Assembly: GCA_947494975.1 (NCBI GenBank) | Contig: CANLXA010000003.1 | Span: 868,001-932,000 of the forward strand | Direction of reading: 5' to 3' | Length of the DNA: 64,000 bases | Source: an uncultured Roseicyclus sp. | GTDB lineage: Bacteria > Pseudomonadota > Alphaproteobacteria > Rhodobacterales > Rhodobacteraceae | Part shown: positions 26,126-36,561 of the stretch, in pieces | Numbering within the stretch: position 1 is the first letter of the stretch | Layout: every line of letters begins with the position of its first letter | Translations under genes and position numbers: made by a program | The notes under the pieces: model-generated | Seen by the model: only the letters and a program-made list of their open reading frames with translations | Database searches by the model: none | Told to the model about the DNA's origin: nothing

Positions 26126-27168
26126 GCACGTCCGCACCCGATCCCAAAGGGGTCAACGCCCTGAAACCCATCATTTTCGCGGCGTCCGAAGGGCCGCTTT
26201 CCCGGGCGCAGGCGGAAGAGGCGTTCCGCCACCTGTTCGACGGCACGGCCTCACCGGCGCAGATGGGCGGGCTGATCATGGCGATGCGCGCCCGCGGCGA
26301 ATCCGTGGCCGAATATGCAGCCGCCGCCCAGGTGATGCGCGAGAAATGCGTGGCCGTGACGGCGCCCGACGGCGCGATGGACATCGTGGGCACCGGCGGC
26401 GACGGCATGGGCACGCTCAACATTTCCACCGCCACCGCCTTTGTCGTGGCCGGTGCAGGCGTGCCCGTGGCCAAGCATGGCAACCGCAACCTCAGCTCCA
26501 AATCCGGCGCGGCGGATGTGCTGACGCAGATGGGCATCAACGTCATGGTCGGCCCGGACGTGGTGGAGGCGTCGCTGAAAGAGGCCAATATCGGCTTCAT
26601 GATGGCGCCCATGCATCACCCGGCGGTCAAACACGTCATGCCCGTCCGGCAGGAACTGGGGTGCAAGACGATCTTCAATATCCTCGGGCCGCTCACCAAC
26701 CCCGCGGGCGTGAAACGGCAGCTGACCGGCGCCTTCGCGATCGACCTGATCTACCCGATGGCCGAGACGCTCAAGGAGTTGGGATCCGAGGCCGCGTGGC
26801 TTGTCCATGGCGCGGACGGCACCGACGAGATCTCGATCGCAGGGCCGACCTCCGTGGTGGAATTGAAGGACGGAAAGCTACGCGGGCGCGAGGTGCACCC
26901 CGAAGATGCGGGCCTGCCAGTGCATCCGTTCCGTGATATCCTCGGCGGCACACCGGAGGAGAACGCGAACGCTTTCCGCGCCGTTCTGGCCGGTGAAAAG
27001 GGCGCTTACCGCGACGCGGTCCTGATGAACGCCGCCGCCGCGCTGATCGTGGCGGGCCGCGTGTCGGACCTGCGTGACGGCGTGGAGATTGCGGCGGATG
27101 CCATCGACATCGGCAAGGCGAAGGCAGCGGTGGACGCAGTGGCGCGGGTGACCTCAGCAGGTGTATGA
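26122..27168 (+). CDS. trpD: Anthranilate phosphoribosyltransferase
   Basis: A 348-residue enzyme adding phosphoribosyl from PRPP to anthranilate. The PRPP loop is [17 protein letters not shown]; other family motifs are [17 protein letters not shown] and [17 protein letters not shown]. The ATG overlaps the trpG stop by 4 bp. A 154-bp gap with a dispersed repeat separates it from trpC. Confidence 0.97.
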   Translation: MSTSAPDPKGVNALKPIIFAASEGPLSRAQAEEAFRHLFDGTASPAQMGGLIMAMRARGESVAEYAAAAQVMREKCVAVTAPDGAMDIVGTGGDGMGTLNISTATAFVVAGAGVPVAKHGNRNLSSKSGAADVLTQMGINVMVGPDVVEASLKEANIGFMMAPMHHPAVKHVMPVRQELGCKTIFNILGPLTNPAGVKRQLTGAFAIDLIYPMAETLKELGSEAAWLVHGADGTDEISIAGPTSVVELKDGKLRGREVHPEDAGLPVHPFRDILGGTPEENANAFRAVLAGEKGAYRDAVLMNAAAALIVAGRVSDLRDGVEIAADAIDIGKAKAAVDAVARVTSAGV

Positions 27169-27199
27169 CGGGATCGCCGCGCGGGGCGCGTCGACCGAA

Positions 27200-27247
27200 G
27201 CGGGGGGCCAGCCCCCCGCACCCCCCGGAGTTTTTTGCCAAGATGAA
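27200..27247 (-). repeat. Dispersed intergenic repeat, copy 1
   Basis: Read on the minus strand, this begins TTCATCTTGGCAAAAAACTC, continues with a G tract and ends in a perfect 9-bp hairpin (27200-27208 with 27211-27219). A second copy with the same order of parts lies at 57006-57051. It sits between trpD and trpC. Confidence 0.7.
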
Positions 27248-27322
27248 GGCGCAGACCGCGCAGCGGGCCCGGCCGGGCGGGATGATCTTGGCGGGCCGGA
27301 CCCGATCGCGTAAGGGAGGGAC

Positions 27323-28123
27323 ATGAGCACGATACTCGACAAGATCAAAGCCTATAAGCTGGACGAAGTGGCCGCCGCCAAGGCCGCACGCCCCCTGGCG
27401 CAGGTTGAGGATGCGGCCCGTGCCGCGCCGCCCCTCCGCGGCTTTGCCGATGCGCTGCGCGCCGCGCAGGAGACCGGCTATGGCCTGATCGCGGAGATCA
27501 AGAAGGCCAGCCCCTCCAAAGGCCTGATCCGTGCCGATTTCGATCCGCCCGCGCTTGCCAAGGCCTATGAGGGGGGCGGGGCGACCTGCCTCTCGGTCCT
27601 CACCGATACGCCGTCCTTTCAGGGCGCGCCCGCGTATCTGCAAGCCGCCCGCGCCGCCACCGCCCTGCCCTGCCTGCGCAAGGATTTCCTCTACGACACC
27701 TATCAGGTGGCCGAGGCGCGCGCCTGGGGGGCGGATTGCATCCTGATCATCATGGCATCCGTAAGCGATGCGCAAGCCGCCGAGCTGGAAGACGCCGCGC
27801 GGCATTGGGGCATGGATGCCCTGATCGAGGTCCATGACGGCGCCGAACTCGACCGCGCCATGGCGCTGAAATCCCCGCTTCTGGGCATCAACAACCGCAA
27901 CCTCAACACGTTCGAGACGTCGCTTGACACGACCCGCACCTTGGCCGCCCGTGTGCCCGCGGACCGCATGGTGATCTCCGAATCCGGGCTGTTCACGCCC
28001 TCCGATCTGGCCGATATGGCCGCCCACGGCGCGCGCAGCTTCCTGATCGGCGAAAGCCTCATGCGGCAAGGCGATGTGGCGGCAGCGACGGCGGCCCTGC
28101 TGGCTGATCCGGTGGCGGCATAA
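27323..28123 (+). CDS. trpC: Indole-3-glycerol phosphate synthase
   Basis: A 266-residue TIM-barrel enzyme that closes the indole ring in tryptophan synthesis. Motifs include [57 protein letters not shown] and [25 protein letters not shown] precedes the ATG. Its TAA shares one base with the ATG of moaC, so the transcript continues into molybdenum cofactor genes. Confidence 0.97.
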   Translation: MSTILDKIKAYKLDEVAAAKAARPLAQVEDAARAAPPLRGFADALRAAQETGYGLIAEIKKASPSKGLIRADFDPPALAKAYEGGGATCLSVLTDTPSFQGAPAYLQAARAATALPCLRKDFLYDTYQVAEARAWGADCILIIMASVSDAQAAELEDAARHWGMDALIEVHDGAELDRAMALKSPLLGINNRNLNTFETSLDTTRTLAARVPADRMVISESGLFTPSDLADMAAHGARSFLIGESLMRQGDVAAATAALLADPVAA

Positions 28124-28638
28124 TGGCGGATCTCACGCATTTTGATGGGGACGGCCACGCCCATATGGTCGATGTCTCGGGCAAACCCGTGACCGACCGG
28201 ATCGCGATCGCGGAAGCGCACATCAAGATGTTGCCGCAAACCCTTGATCTTGTGGAACAAGGAACCGCCCAGAAGGGCGATGTTCTGGGTGTCGCGCGGC
28301 TGGCCGGGATCATGGGGGCCAAGAAATGCGCGGAGCTGATCCCGCTTTGCCATCCGCTGCCGATCACGAAGGTTGCCGTGGATCTGATGACCGATCGGGA
28401 CCTGCCCGGCGTCCGGATCACCGCAACGGTCAAGACATCCGGCCAGACCGGGGTGGAGATGGAGGCGCTCACCGCCGCCTCCACCGCCGCGCTCACGGTC
28501 TATGACATGCTGAAAGCGGCCGAGAAAAGCATGGAAATCGGGGGCCTGCGGGTGGTTCTGAAAGACGGCGGCACGTCCGGACATTATCGCGCCGACCCGG
28601 GGGGGGGCGATGAGGCCCCGGAAGGAAGCATGTCGTGA
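28123..28638 (+). CDS. moaC: Cyclic pyranopterin monophosphate synthase
   Basis: A 171-residue enzyme that works with MoaA to form cyclic pyranopterin monophosphate, the first molybdenum-cofactor intermediate. Recognisable motifs are [40 protein letters not shown] and [20 protein letters not shown]. The C-terminal 15 residues (after SGHYRA) are a Gly/Asp-rich extension. The stop overlaps the moeA GTG start by 4 bp. Confidence 0.96.
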   Translation: MADLTHFDGDGHAHMVDVSGKPVTDRIAIAEAHIKMLPQTLDLVEQGTAQKGDVLGVARLAGIMGAKKCAELIPLCHPLPITKVAVDLMTDRDLPGVRITATVKTSGQTGVEMEALTAASTAALTVYDMLKAAEKSMEIGGLRVVLKDGGTSGHYRADPGGGDEAPEGSMS

Positions 28639-29834
28639 TTTCCGTGGAAGAGGCGCTGGCCGCCTGCCTTGATCTTGCGCGGCCTCTGGGCACGGAAACC
28701 GTGCCGCTGGCCGAGGCCGGGGGCCGCGTTCTGGTGGAGCCGGTGGTGGCCTTCCGCGATCAGCCGCCGTTCAGTGCGTCGGCCATGGATGGCTATGCCG
28801 TGCGCGATGTGGAGGCGATCCCCGGCCGTCGCCTGAAGGTGGTGGGCGAAGCGCCCGCAGGCCGCCACTGGCCCGGCACGATCGGGCCGGGTGAGGCGCT
28901 CAGGATCTTCACGGGCGCGCCACTCCCCGATGGCACCGACCGTGTGATCATCCAGGAGGACGTCGAGCGCAACGAGGATCGGATCACGCTGGGGCGCAAC
29001 CTGTCATCGGGCATGAATGTGCGCCCCTCCGGCGCGGATTTCGTGGAGGGGGATCGGCTGCAGGCCCCGCGCAGGCTGAGCCCCGCCGATGTGGCGCTGG
29101 CCGCCGCGATGAACGCGCCGCGGCTCACCGTGGCCAAACGCCCCGACGTGGCCCTGATCGCAACGGGCGACGAACTCGTGACGCCTGGCGAAACACCGGC
29201 GCCGGATCAGATCATCGCCTCCAACACCTATGGCCTGAAGGCGCGGATCGAGGCGGCGGGCGCGTCGGCGCGCCTGTTGCCGATCGCACGCGACAGGCGC
29301 GAGAGCCTGGAGCAGGTCTTTGATCTGGCCAAGGGCGCCGACCTGATCGTGACGGTGGGCGGCGCGTCGGTGGGCGACCATGATCTGGTGGGTGAGGTCG
29401 CCGCCGGGCTGGGGTTGGAACGCGCCTTCTACAAGGTCGCCATGCGCCCGGGCAAACCGCTGATGGCGGGCCGCCTCGGCGATGCGGTGCTTCTGGGGCT
29501 GCCGGGCAATCCGGTCTCGGCCATGGTGTGCGGCGAATTGTTCCTGATCCCGATGCTGCACGCGATGATGGGCCTGGCCGGGGCCGCCCGGCCCCGTCTC
29601 CGCGCGCGTCTGGGCACCGATCTGCCGCCCAATGGCCCCCGCGAACACTACATGCGCGCCGAGCTGCATCCCGGCGACGATCTCCCGACGATCACGCCCT
29701 ATGGCAGTCAGGACAGCTCGCTCCTGACGGTGCTGTCGGGGGCCTCCGCCCTATTGGTGCGGCCGGTCGATGAGCCGGGTCGCCGGGCCGGTGACGTGGT
29801 CGAATATGTGGGCCTTTCAGACGTATTTTCGTGA
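28635..29834 (+). CDS. moeA: Molybdopterin molybdenumtransferase
   Basis: A 399-residue enzyme that inserts molybdate into adenylylated molybdopterin. N-terminal motifs are [14 protein letters not shown] and [15 protein letters not shown]; the MoCF-binding domain shows [15 protein letters not shown] and [13 protein letters not shown], followed by [20 protein letters not shown]. It begins with GTG overlapping the moaC stop. lexA follows after a 125-bp gap with its own promoter. Confidence 0.96.
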   Translation: MISVEEALAACLDLARPLGTETVPLAEAGGRVLVEPVVAFRDQPPFSASAMDGYAVRDVEAIPGRRLKVVGEAPAGRHWPGTIGPGEALRIFTGAPLPDGTDRVIIQEDVERNEDRITLGRNLSSGMNVRPSGADFVEGDRLQAPRRLSPADVALAAAMNAPRLTVAKRPDVALIATGDELVTPGETPAPDQIIASNTYGLKARIEAAGASARLLPIARDRRESLEQVFDLAKGADLIVTVGGASVGDHDLVGEVAAGLGLERAFYKVAMRPGKPLMAGRLGDAVLLGLPGNPVSAMVCGELFLIPMLHAMMGLAGAARPRLRARLGTDLPPNGPREHYMRAELHPGDDLPTITPYGSQDSSLLTVLSGASALLVRPVDEPGRRAGDVVEYVGLSDVFS

Positions 29835-29838
29835 TTCG

Positions 29839-29889
29839 TTGACAAATTGTTCGGAACATGGGTAGAACATACCCGGAACGGGCAGGAAC
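29839..29889 (+). promoter_or_regulatory. lexA promoter with tandem SOS half-sites
   Basis: TTGACA (29839-29844) and TAGAAC (29863-29868) form a promoter with an 18-bp spacer. GAAC half-sites start at 29854, 29865, 29876 and 29886, spaced 11, 11 and 10 bp. The first two pairs give perfect GAAC-N7-GAAC, the alphaproteobacterial LexA box, and one overlaps the -10 element. Autorepression is expected. Confidence 0.85.
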
Positions 29890-29959
29890 GTGTCCCGTCG
29901 GATCCGAGCAGTCACGTCCACGACCCTTAGGGGCGGGACGACAATGGAGGGAGACGAAG

Positions 29960-30637
29960 ATGCTGACGCGGAAACAGCGCGATCTTCTGGAGTTCATTCA
30001 CAAGCGGATGCAGAAGGATGGCGTGCCGCCCTCCTTCGATGAGATGAAGGAAGCGCTTGATCTGCGCTCCAAATCCGGCATCCACCGTCTGATCACGGCG
30101 CTGGAGGAACGCGGGTTCATCCGGCGGCTGGCGCACCGGGCGCGCGCGATCGAGATCGTGAAGATGCCCGAAGCGATGGAGGGCTTTTCACCCCGTCTGA
30201 TCGATGGCGACCGCCACGATCCGCCCCCGGGCGCGATGCCGGTCCAGGCCGCGGCCGTCGATTTGCCCGTCATGGGCAAGATCGCCGCCGGTGTGCCGAT
30301 CGAGGCCATCTCGCAGGTGGCCGCCCACGTGGCGGTGCCGCAACAGATGCTGGGAACCGGGCGCAGCCATTATGCGCTGGAGGTCAAGGGCGACTCGATG
30401 ATCGATGCGGGCATCAATGACGGTGATGTCGTGGTCATCGAGGAAGGCGATACCGCCGATAACGGCGATATCGTCGTGGCCCTTGTGGAAGACCACGAGG
30501 CGACGCTGAAGCGCCTGCGCCGCAAGGGCGGCATGATCGCGCTCGAGGCCGCCAACCCGGCCTATGAAACGCGGGTCTTCCGCGGCGATCAGGTGAAGGT
30601 GCAGGGCAAGCTTGTCGGGCTGATCCGCACCTATTGA
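29960..30637 (+). CDS. lexA: SOS response repressor LexA
   Basis: A 225-residue LexA. The N-terminal winged helix reads [16 protein letters not shown] and [19 protein letters not shown]. The self-cleavage site is Ala-Gly in [11 protein letters not shown], and the peptidase dyad is the serine of [10 protein letters not shown] and the lysine of [22 protein letters not shown] lies upstream of the ATG. RecA filaments trigger cleavage, releasing DNA-repair genes. Four GAAC half-sites on its promoter indicate self-repression. Confidence 0.97.
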   Translation: MLTRKQRDLLEFIHKRMQKDGVPPSFDEMKEALDLRSKSGIHRLITALEERGFIRRLAHRARAIEIVKMPEAMEGFSPRLIDGDRHDPPPGAMPVQAAAVDLPVMGKIAAGVPIEAISQVAAHVAVPQQMLGTGRSHYALEVKGDSMIDAGINDGDVVVIEEGDTADNGDIVVALVEDHEATLKRLRRKGGMIALEAANPAYETRVFRGDQVKVQGKLVGLIRTY

Positions 30638-30905
30638 TCCCGAAGACCAAGACGGGGCGGAGGCGGCAATCGCCTCTGCCCCCATGCCGTGAGCGGCCTT
30701 CCGTCACCAGGGCCTACTGAACGTCAGGATTGAGCTGGCTGGTCGGGCGGCTCTGCAAACGTATGAATATTCCTGAAAAGACGAACGATGGCCGCGCAAT
30801 AAGGCTCTGACCCGGAGGGGCCAGACCGGCGCGAGGGATGGACGGTTGCGAGACCATCACCGGCGCCCTAGCTTGCGGCTCAGATCCAGCCCCGGAGAGC
30901 TCCCG

Positions 30906-33545
30906 ATGCACGATACCCCGCCAGCGCGTCCGGCCGCGCCGCAGCCCGTAAGGCTGGAAGACTATACCCCCTACCCCTTCCGCATCGATGCCGTCTCGCT
31001 CACCTTCCGCTTGCACCCGACGCGCACACAAGTTCTGGCTAGCCTTGAGGTGACGCCCACGACATCCGGCGCCAGCCTCGATCTGATGGGGGAGGGTCTG
31101 ACCCTGCTCAAAGATGAGACCGGCGCGGACAAGATCCGCATCGACGGTCAACCCGTCGCCCATGCACCGCTTGACCCCAACGCGCCGCCCTATGCCGAGG
31201 GCCTGCGCATCGCGGCGACGGATCTGCCGGACGGGCCGTTCACCCTCACGACCGAGGTGGAGATCAACCCCTCCGCCAACACATCGCTGGAGGGGCTCTA
31301 CATGTCCAACGGCATGTATTGCACCCAATGTGAGGCCGAGGGCTTCCGCAAGATCACCTATTACCCCGACCGTCCGGACGTGATGGCCCCGTTCCGGGTG
31401 CGGATCGAAAGCGATCTGCCGGTTCTGTTATCGAACGGCAATCCCGAGGGCGCGGGCCTGTGGCACGATCCGCATCCCAAACCATCCTACCTGTTTGCCC
31501 TGGTCGCCGGCGATCTGGTGGCCCATTCGGATCATTTCACCACGGCCAGTGGCGCGCCGGTGGACCTCAACATCTGGGTGCGCCCCGGAGACGAGGATAG
31601 ATGCGCCTACGCCATGGATGCGCTGAAACGGTCGATGCGGTGGGACGAAACCGAATATGGCCGGGAATACGACCTCAGCGTGTTCAACATCGTGGCGGTG
31701 GATGATTTCAACATGGGCGCGATGGAGAACAAGGGGCTGAACATCTTCAACTCCAAATACGTGCTGGCCAGCCCGGAAACAGCGACCGACCGCGATTATG
31801 CGTTCATCGAGGCCATCGTGGCGCACGAATACTTCCACAACTGGACCGGCAACCGCATCACCTGCCGCGACTGGTTCCAGCTCTGCCTGAAGGAAGGGCT
31901 GACCGTCTTCCGCGATCAGCAGTTCAGCTCCGATATGCGCAGCGCGCCGGTCAAGCGGATCGAGGATGTGCTGCAGCTGCGCGACCGGCAGTTCCGCGAA
32001 GATGCCGGGCCGCTGGCCCATAACGTGCGGCCCGAGAGCTATATAGAGATCAACAATTTCTACACCGCCACCGTCTACGAAAAAGGTGCCGAGGTGATCG
32101 GCATGTTGCGCACCTATCTCGGCGCGGACCTCTACCGCGCGGGCGTCGACCTCTATTTCGATCGCCATGACGGGCAGGCCTGCACGATCGAGGATTGGCT
32201 GGCCTGTTTCGAGGAGGTCGCTGGCCAGGATCTGAGCCAGTTCAAGCGCTGGTATTCCCAGGCCGGGACGCCGCGTGTTGCCGCCGAATGGCAGCGCGAC
32301 GGCGACAAGCTGCACCTGACCCTGCGCCAGGAGATGCCGCCGACCCCGGGCCAGCCGATGAAAGAGCCCGCCCGGATCCCCGTTGTTCTGGGCCTTCTGG
32401 CGACGGATGGTGCGGAGATCCTGCCCTCGACCCTCGTGGATCTCGACGGGCCGGCCCTGGACCTGACCTTCGATCTGGCCGATCTGGCGGGTGGTCCCGC
32501 CCCCGATCACGTCGTGCCGTCACTGCTGCGGGGGTTCTCGGCCCCCGTCGTGCTGGACGCCCCGCTCAGCGCCGAAGATCGCGCGGTGCTTCTGGCCCAC
32601 GATACCGACCCCTTCAATCGCTGGGAGGCCGGGCGGAGCTTGCTGCGCGAAGTGTTGGTGGAGGAGATCATCACACCGACGGCCACCGCCGATCATATTA
32701 CCCTGCGCGACCGGATGATTGCCGCAATGGGGCGGACCCTGCGCGATACCACGCTCGATCCGGCGTTCCGCGCCCTGGTTCTCAGCTTCCCGTCCGAAGA
32801 CGATCTTGCCCAGGCGGTGGTCGATGCGGGCGCGGTGCCGGATCCGGGGCGGATCCATACCGTGCGCAACGCCCTCATGGCCGACTTCGGCGAGGCCCTC
32901 GCGGAACCGCTGCAAGAGATCTACGACACCCACAATCCCGGCCCGATCTATCGCCCGGACGCCGGGGATGCGGGCAAACGCAGCCTGCGCAACACCGCGC
33001 TGGCCCTCCTCAGCGCAGGCGCCGACCAAAACCTGGCGCGCGCGCATTTCGAGGCTGCGACCAACATGACCGATCAGATCGCCGCCCTCTCGGTGCTGAT
33101 CAAGGCAGGCGACCGGGACGCCGCCGCCGCGTTCGAGGCGCAATGGCAAGGCGACCGTCTGGTGATGGACAAGTGGTTCATGTTGTCGGTCGCCAGCGCG
33201 CCCGCCCCGGACGCTTTGGATGTGGCAAAGGCGCTGAGCGGCCATGCACTGTTCGACTGGAAGAACCCCAACCGCTTCCGAGCGCTTCTGGGCGGGCTCA
33301 TCGCCAATCCGGCCGCCTTCCACGATCCGTCGGGCGCGGGCTACGCGTTTTTGGCCGACTGGCTGATCAAGCTTGACGGCGCCAACCCGCAGACGGCCGC
33401 GCGCATGTCCGGCGCGTTCGAGACCTGGCAACGTTACGACGCGGATCGGCAGGGTCTGATACAGGAGCAACTGGCGCGCATGGCCGGGGCGCCGGGCGTC
33501 AGCCGGGATCTGGCCGAAATGGTCGCGCGGATGCGGGCGGATTAG
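30906..33545 (+). CDS. pepN: Aminopeptidase N (M1 family)
   Basis: An 879-residue zinc metallo-aminopeptidase that removes N-terminal residues from peptides in the cytosol. It has the substrate motif GAMENKGLN, and the zinc site HEYFHNW followed 18 residues after the second His by the Glu of CLKEGLTVF. Length fits the E. coli PepN group. GGAGAG precedes the ATG at 30906. The 268-bp gap between lexA and this gene shows no other gene. It is transcribed alone. Confidence 0.95.
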   Translation: MHDTPPARPAAPQPVRLEDYTPYPFRIDAVSLTFRLHPTRTQVLASLEVTPTTSGASLDLMGEGLTLLKDETGADKIRIDGQPVAHAPLDPNAPPYAEGLRIAATDLPDGPFTLTTEVEINPSANTSLEGLYMSNGMYCTQCEAEGFRKITYYPDRPDVMAPFRVRIESDLPVLLSNGNPEGAGLWHDPHPKPSYLFALVAGDLVAHSDHFTTASGAPVDLNIWVRPGDEDRCAYAMDALKRSMRWDETEYGREYDLSVFNIVAVDDFNMGAMENKGLNIFNSKYVLASPETATDRDYAFIEAIVAHEYFHNWTGNRITCRDWFQLCLKEGLTVFRDQQFSSDMRSAPVKRIEDVLQLRDRQFREDAGPLAHNVRPESYIEINNFYTATVYEKGAEVIGMLRTYLGADLYRAGVDLYFDRHDGQACTIEDWLACFEEVAGQDLSQFKRWYSQAGTPRVAAEWQRDGDKLHLTLRQEMPPTPGQPMKEPARIPVVLGLLATDGAEILPSTLVDLDGPALDLTFDLADLAGGPAPDHVVPSLLRGFSAPVVLDAPLSAEDRAVLLAHDTDPFNRWEAGRSLLREVLVEEIITPTATADHITLRDRMIAAMGRTLRDTTLDPAFRALVLSFPSEDDLAQAVVDAGAVPDPGRIHTVRNALMADFGEALAEPLQEIYDTHNPGPIYRPDAGDAGKRSLRNTALALLSAGADQNLARAHFEAATNMTDQIAALSVLIKAGDRDAAAAFEAQWQGDRLVMDKWFMLSVASAPAPDALDVAKALSGHALFDWKNPNRFRALLGGLIANPAAFHDPSGAGYAFLADWLIKLDGANPQTAARMSGAFETWQRYDADRQGLIQEQLARMAGAPGVSRDLAEMVARMRAD

Positions 33546-33559
33546 GGCACGCGCAGGCG

Positions 33560-34297
33560 CTAGCGCAGCACCTGAGTCGCGGTCCAGACCAGGCCGATCA
33601 GGATCGGCTGATGCAGCAGATAGATGATCAGGCTGTGGCGACCGGGAAAGCTGACCCAACGCGCCGCGGCGCCGGGATGCGTTGTGCCAAGCCGCGCCCA
33701 GAGCCCGGCCCCCTCCATCAGCTTGGCCAACGCCACCCCGACGAGGAACGGCGCGAACCACGGGAAGACCGGCTCATAATCCACGGTCCGCAGGGGCACG
33801 GTCTGTAGGCCGGTCCACCAGAACCACGGCGCGTCAAAGGCGGGGGATCGGGCAACATCGGGCGCGAAGAACACCGCCACCGCCAGCACAAGGATCGCCA
33901 CAACCGGCAGCCGCAAGGCCGCCAGCCCCAGAAGCGAGCACAGGGCAATGGAATGCAGGATGCCGAAAAAGACGAAGGCCTCGGGAAAGGCCACATAGGT
34001 GCCGATGGTCACGGCCAGCGCCGCCGCCGCGATCACCGCAAAGCGCCGGGCAAAGGCGCGCCACCGGATGCCCGCGCCATGGGCCAGCCACAGCGACACG
34101 CCCGCAAGCAGCAGGAAGGATCCCGCCGTCGCCACCGCCAGCGCCCGCCAGAACCCCTCCCCGGTCGTGCCGGGCGGCACATAGCCGAAAAGCTCCAGAT
34201 CAAAGACGAAATGAAACGCCACCATGGCACCCAGGGCCACGGTCCGGGCAATATCGAGCGCGGGGATGCGCGGGCGGGTGGAAGCTGTCGTCTGCAT
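33560..34297 (-). CDS. DUF1624 membrane protein (acyltransferase-like)
   Basis: A 245-residue multi-helix membrane protein of the DUF1624 family, related to heparan-alpha-glucosaminide N-acetyltransferases. The N-terminal signature is IPALDIARTVALGAMVAFHF; seven or so helices follow, with the end motif FPGRHSLIIYLLHQPILIGL. The family probably acetylates or modifies sugars across the membrane, but this is not shown here. It converges on pepN with a 14-bp gap. Confidence 0.85.
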   Translation of the reverse strand: MQTTASTRPRIPALDIARTVALGAMVAFHFVFDLELFGYVPPGTTGEGFWRALAVATAGSFLLLAGVSLWLAHGAGIRWRAFARRFAVIAAAALAVTIGTYVAFPEAFVFFGILHSIALCSLLGLAALRLPVVAILVLAVAVFFAPDVARSPAFDAPWFWWTGLQTVPLRTVDYEPVFPWFAPFLVGVALAKLMEGAGLWARLGTTHPGAAARWVSFPGRHSLIIYLLHQPILIGLVWTATQVLR

Positions 34298-34451
34298 GTC
34301 GCGTCAGGCTATCAGCCCGCCCTGCCCTTGCCCATCGGCGACCCGCGCAAAAGGCGCAAAAACCCGATGTCTACAAATCATGCCAAACTTGCCGCGGCTC
34401 CGTCGCGTGCCTTCCGCAATCTGGGCACAATTGGCTCTCTATATGATCCCC

Positions 34452-34865
34452 ATGTCTGATACATTCACATATGCCGTCCGCCCCGGAAGCTCCACGCTCA
34501 GCGTCGTTGCCTTCGTCGGCCTTGGCGCGCTCACCGCCCTTCTCTGGCAGGCTGTCCCCGCCTTCCTTTTGTTGTTCATGATCCCGGCCCTGGCCGCGTG
34601 CCTCTGGCAGGTGACAAAGGTGCCGACCTACGGGATCCGCATCACGCCAGACGCCTGGTTCGTGATGGGCGGATACGAGGATCTCGAGATCCCGACCGGC
34701 CAGATCTCGTATCTGAAAGTCATCGACCGCAACGATCAGCGTCGCGCGACCCTGATGCTGGTGGATGGCTCCGAGATCATCCTGTCCTCCGATAGCCTGC
34801 CTGCACCGCTGGACCTGATCCGCGAAGCCACGCAGCGCGGCATCCCGGTGCGCGAAATCTCCTGA
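34452..34865 (+). CDS. Small membrane protein with a cytosolic PH-like domain
   Basis: A 137-residue protein with two adjacent membrane helices (about residues 18-50, STLSVVAFVGLGALTALLW and AFLLLFMIPALAACLW) and a beta-rich tail (YGIRITPDAWFVMGGYEDLE, RATLMLVDGSEIILSSDS) that looks like a bacterial PH domain. The start at 34452 was chosen over frames beginning upstream because homology-like features start there; no strong ribosome site is visible. Function is unknown. Confidence 0.68.
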   Translation: MSDTFTYAVRPGSSTLSVVAFVGLGALTALLWQAVPAFLLLFMIPALAACLWQVTKVPTYGIRITPDAWFVMGGYEDLEIPTGQISYLKVIDRNDQRRATLMLVDGSEIILSSDSLPAPLDLIREATQRGIPVREIS

Positions 34866-34896
34866 ACCTCGCCACCGCGGCGAACGTCATGACAGC

Positions 34897-35856
34897 TCAA
34901 TCAGTATTCGGACGGGGCACGGGGCGCGGCAGCGCCCCTATCTCCGTGTCCAGATCCGGCGCGATGCGTTGGGACGATAGGGTGACGGCGGGTTCATCAA
35001 CGCCAAGCCCATCGGGGCGCATGACAGGGCGCATTGCCGGGGGCGGAGCCTGGCAATAGGGCTGATCGCTCACCCAATTGCGCATCTCTTCGCGCTTGCG
35101 GCGGGAATGGAACGGCCCCCAATCGGCGGCCACCCCCCGCATCCCCTCGGACACGACCAGATCACGCGGCACGGTCGTTGCCATGATCCGGATGCCACAG
35201 CGCAGGTTTGCAGGCCCGCTCATCAGCGCCTCCGCCGAGCGCACATCGCAATCCCGCCACCGCGCCGTGCCCGGCGCGATCTGCACCAGCCCGAACCACT
35301 GGCCGCCACCACCCACCGCGTTGGGGCGGTGGGTGCTTTCGTGCCAGGCCAGCGTCGAGATCAGGCCGGTCCAGAACGCCGCCCGTTGCGCGGGCGAGGC
35401 CTGCTCGTATCCCGGGCACCAGGCGTGGATATCGCGCGGCACCACATCCAGAAGCGGCGCGCCGGGTCCGCGCAGCGCCGAGAGCACCGCCGCCGTCCAG
35501 GCCGGGCCGCGCGGGTGATCGTCCCACTGCGCCGTCGGAACGGCCCAAGTATCGCGCATCGCGGGGCGGAGGGAGCGGGCCGGGGCCAGCGCCGAAATCT
35601 CCGGCTCCGGCTCGGCCAGATCCGGCGGGTCGCCGACATCCGGCTCCAGCAACGGCGCATTCAGGGCAATCTCGCCATCGGGTACATCGGGCCGGTCCAG
35701 CGCGACGCCATCATCGATCACGCCCGATGTCACCTCCACCGCAACTTCGGCTGGCGGCTCTGCCACGGGATCCGCCTGCGCCTGCACCGAAGCAGGCGCA
35801 AACGTGGCGCAGGCCACAAGGCCTCCGACACAGCAGATCAGGCGCAAGGCACCCAT
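34897..35856 (-). CDS. Exported SLT-type transglycosylase-like protein
   Basis: About 319 residues. The ATG at 35856 follows GGGGGGAT and gives a clean signal peptide (LICCVGGLVACATFAPASVQAQ). An acidic Pro/Glu stretch follows, then a lysozyme-like domain with the likely catalytic Glu in LAWHESTHRPNAVGGGGQ and the motif FGLVQIAPGTARW. It ends with KREEMRNWVSDQPYC and a short tail. The same C-terminal architecture recurs in the next gene upstream, so they are paralogues. It probably acts on peptidoglycan. Confidence 0.8.
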   Translation of the reverse strand: MGALRLICCVGGLVACATFAPASVQAQADPVAEPPAEVAVEVTSGVIDDGVALDRPDVPDGEIALNAPLLEPDVGDPPDLAEPEPEISALAPARSLRPAMRDTWAVPTAQWDDHPRGPAWTAAVLSALRGPGAPLLDVVPRDIHAWCPGYEQASPAQRAAFWTGLISTLAWHESTHRPNAVGGGGQWFGLVQIAPGTARWRDCDVRSAEALMSGPANLRCGIRIMATTVPRDLVVSEGMRGVAADWGPFHSRRKREEMRNWVSDQPYCQAPPPAMRPVMRPDGLGVDEPAVTLSSQRIAPDLDTEIGALPRPVPRPNTD

Positions 35857-35937
35857 TGGCAGCCATCCCCCCAAGGTTGGCATGAAGGCTTCATCCTGCC
35901 CCGAAGCGCGTGCTTCGGGCAAGCCCAAGCCGCGGTC

Positions 35938-36561
35938 TCAGCCCTGGCAGTAGGGCTGGGACGAGATCCAGGCGCGCATCTCCTCGCGCTTCTGGGATTG
36001 TACGAACGGCCCCCAATCGGCCGCAACGCCACCGCGTTGTGCGGCTACGACACCGTCACGCGGGACCGTTTCGGCCCAGATCCGCAGCGCGCAGGCAATG
36101 TTCGCCGACCCGTTGGTCAAAGCCGCGCCGGACGTCGCCTGGCAGCCATAGTAGCGCGCCGTGGCCGGGCTGATCTGCACCAGCCCGAACCAGCGCCCAC
36201 CGCCGCCAACGGCCTGCGGGTTCCAGGTGCTTTCGTGGCGGGCCAGCGCCGACATCAGGCCAACCCAGAACGCTTCACGGTCAGGCTCGGACGCTTCGGG
36301 ATAGGCCGGACACCATTGCTCGATATCCGCGGGCACGATCTCGGGCAGAACGGCAGCATGGGTGTCGAGCGCGGCGAAGGCGGAGCGGGTCCACTCGCCT
36401 GCTTCGGGCCGGTGATCCCAGCGCATTGCGACGGTTTCGATCTCGGGATCTTCGCCGAACCGGGACACGCCCAGATCCGACAGGGCCGCGCAGGCCGACA
36501 GGCTCAGCGTGAGGGTGACGCCAGCCGCGATACGGACCAGCTGAAGAGGCAATAGGGTCAT
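35938..36561 (-). CDS. Lipoprotein SLT-type transglycosylase-like paralogue
   Basis: A 207-residue protein starting at the ATG 36561, which begins a lipoprotein signal with the lipobox LSAC near residue 24. Its domain mirrors that of the neighbouring gene: LARHESTWNPQAVGGGGRWF, GLVQISPATARYYG, and the terminal KREEMRAWISSQPYC. Both keep the His-Glu-Ser-Thr motif that should hold the catalytic Glu. The pair lies head to tail with an 81-bp gap and is likely a tandem duplication. No clear ribosome site is seen. Confidence 0.78.
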   Translation of the reverse strand: MTLLPLQLVRIAAGVTLTLSLSACAALSDLGVSRFGEDPEIETVAMRWDHRPEAGEWTRSAFAALDTHAAVLPEIVPADIEQWCPAYPEASEPDREAFWVGLMSALARHESTWNPQAVGGGGRWFGLVQISPATARYYGCQATSGAALTNGSANIACALRIWAETVPRDGVVAAQRGGVAADWGPFVQSQKREEMRAWISSQPYCQG

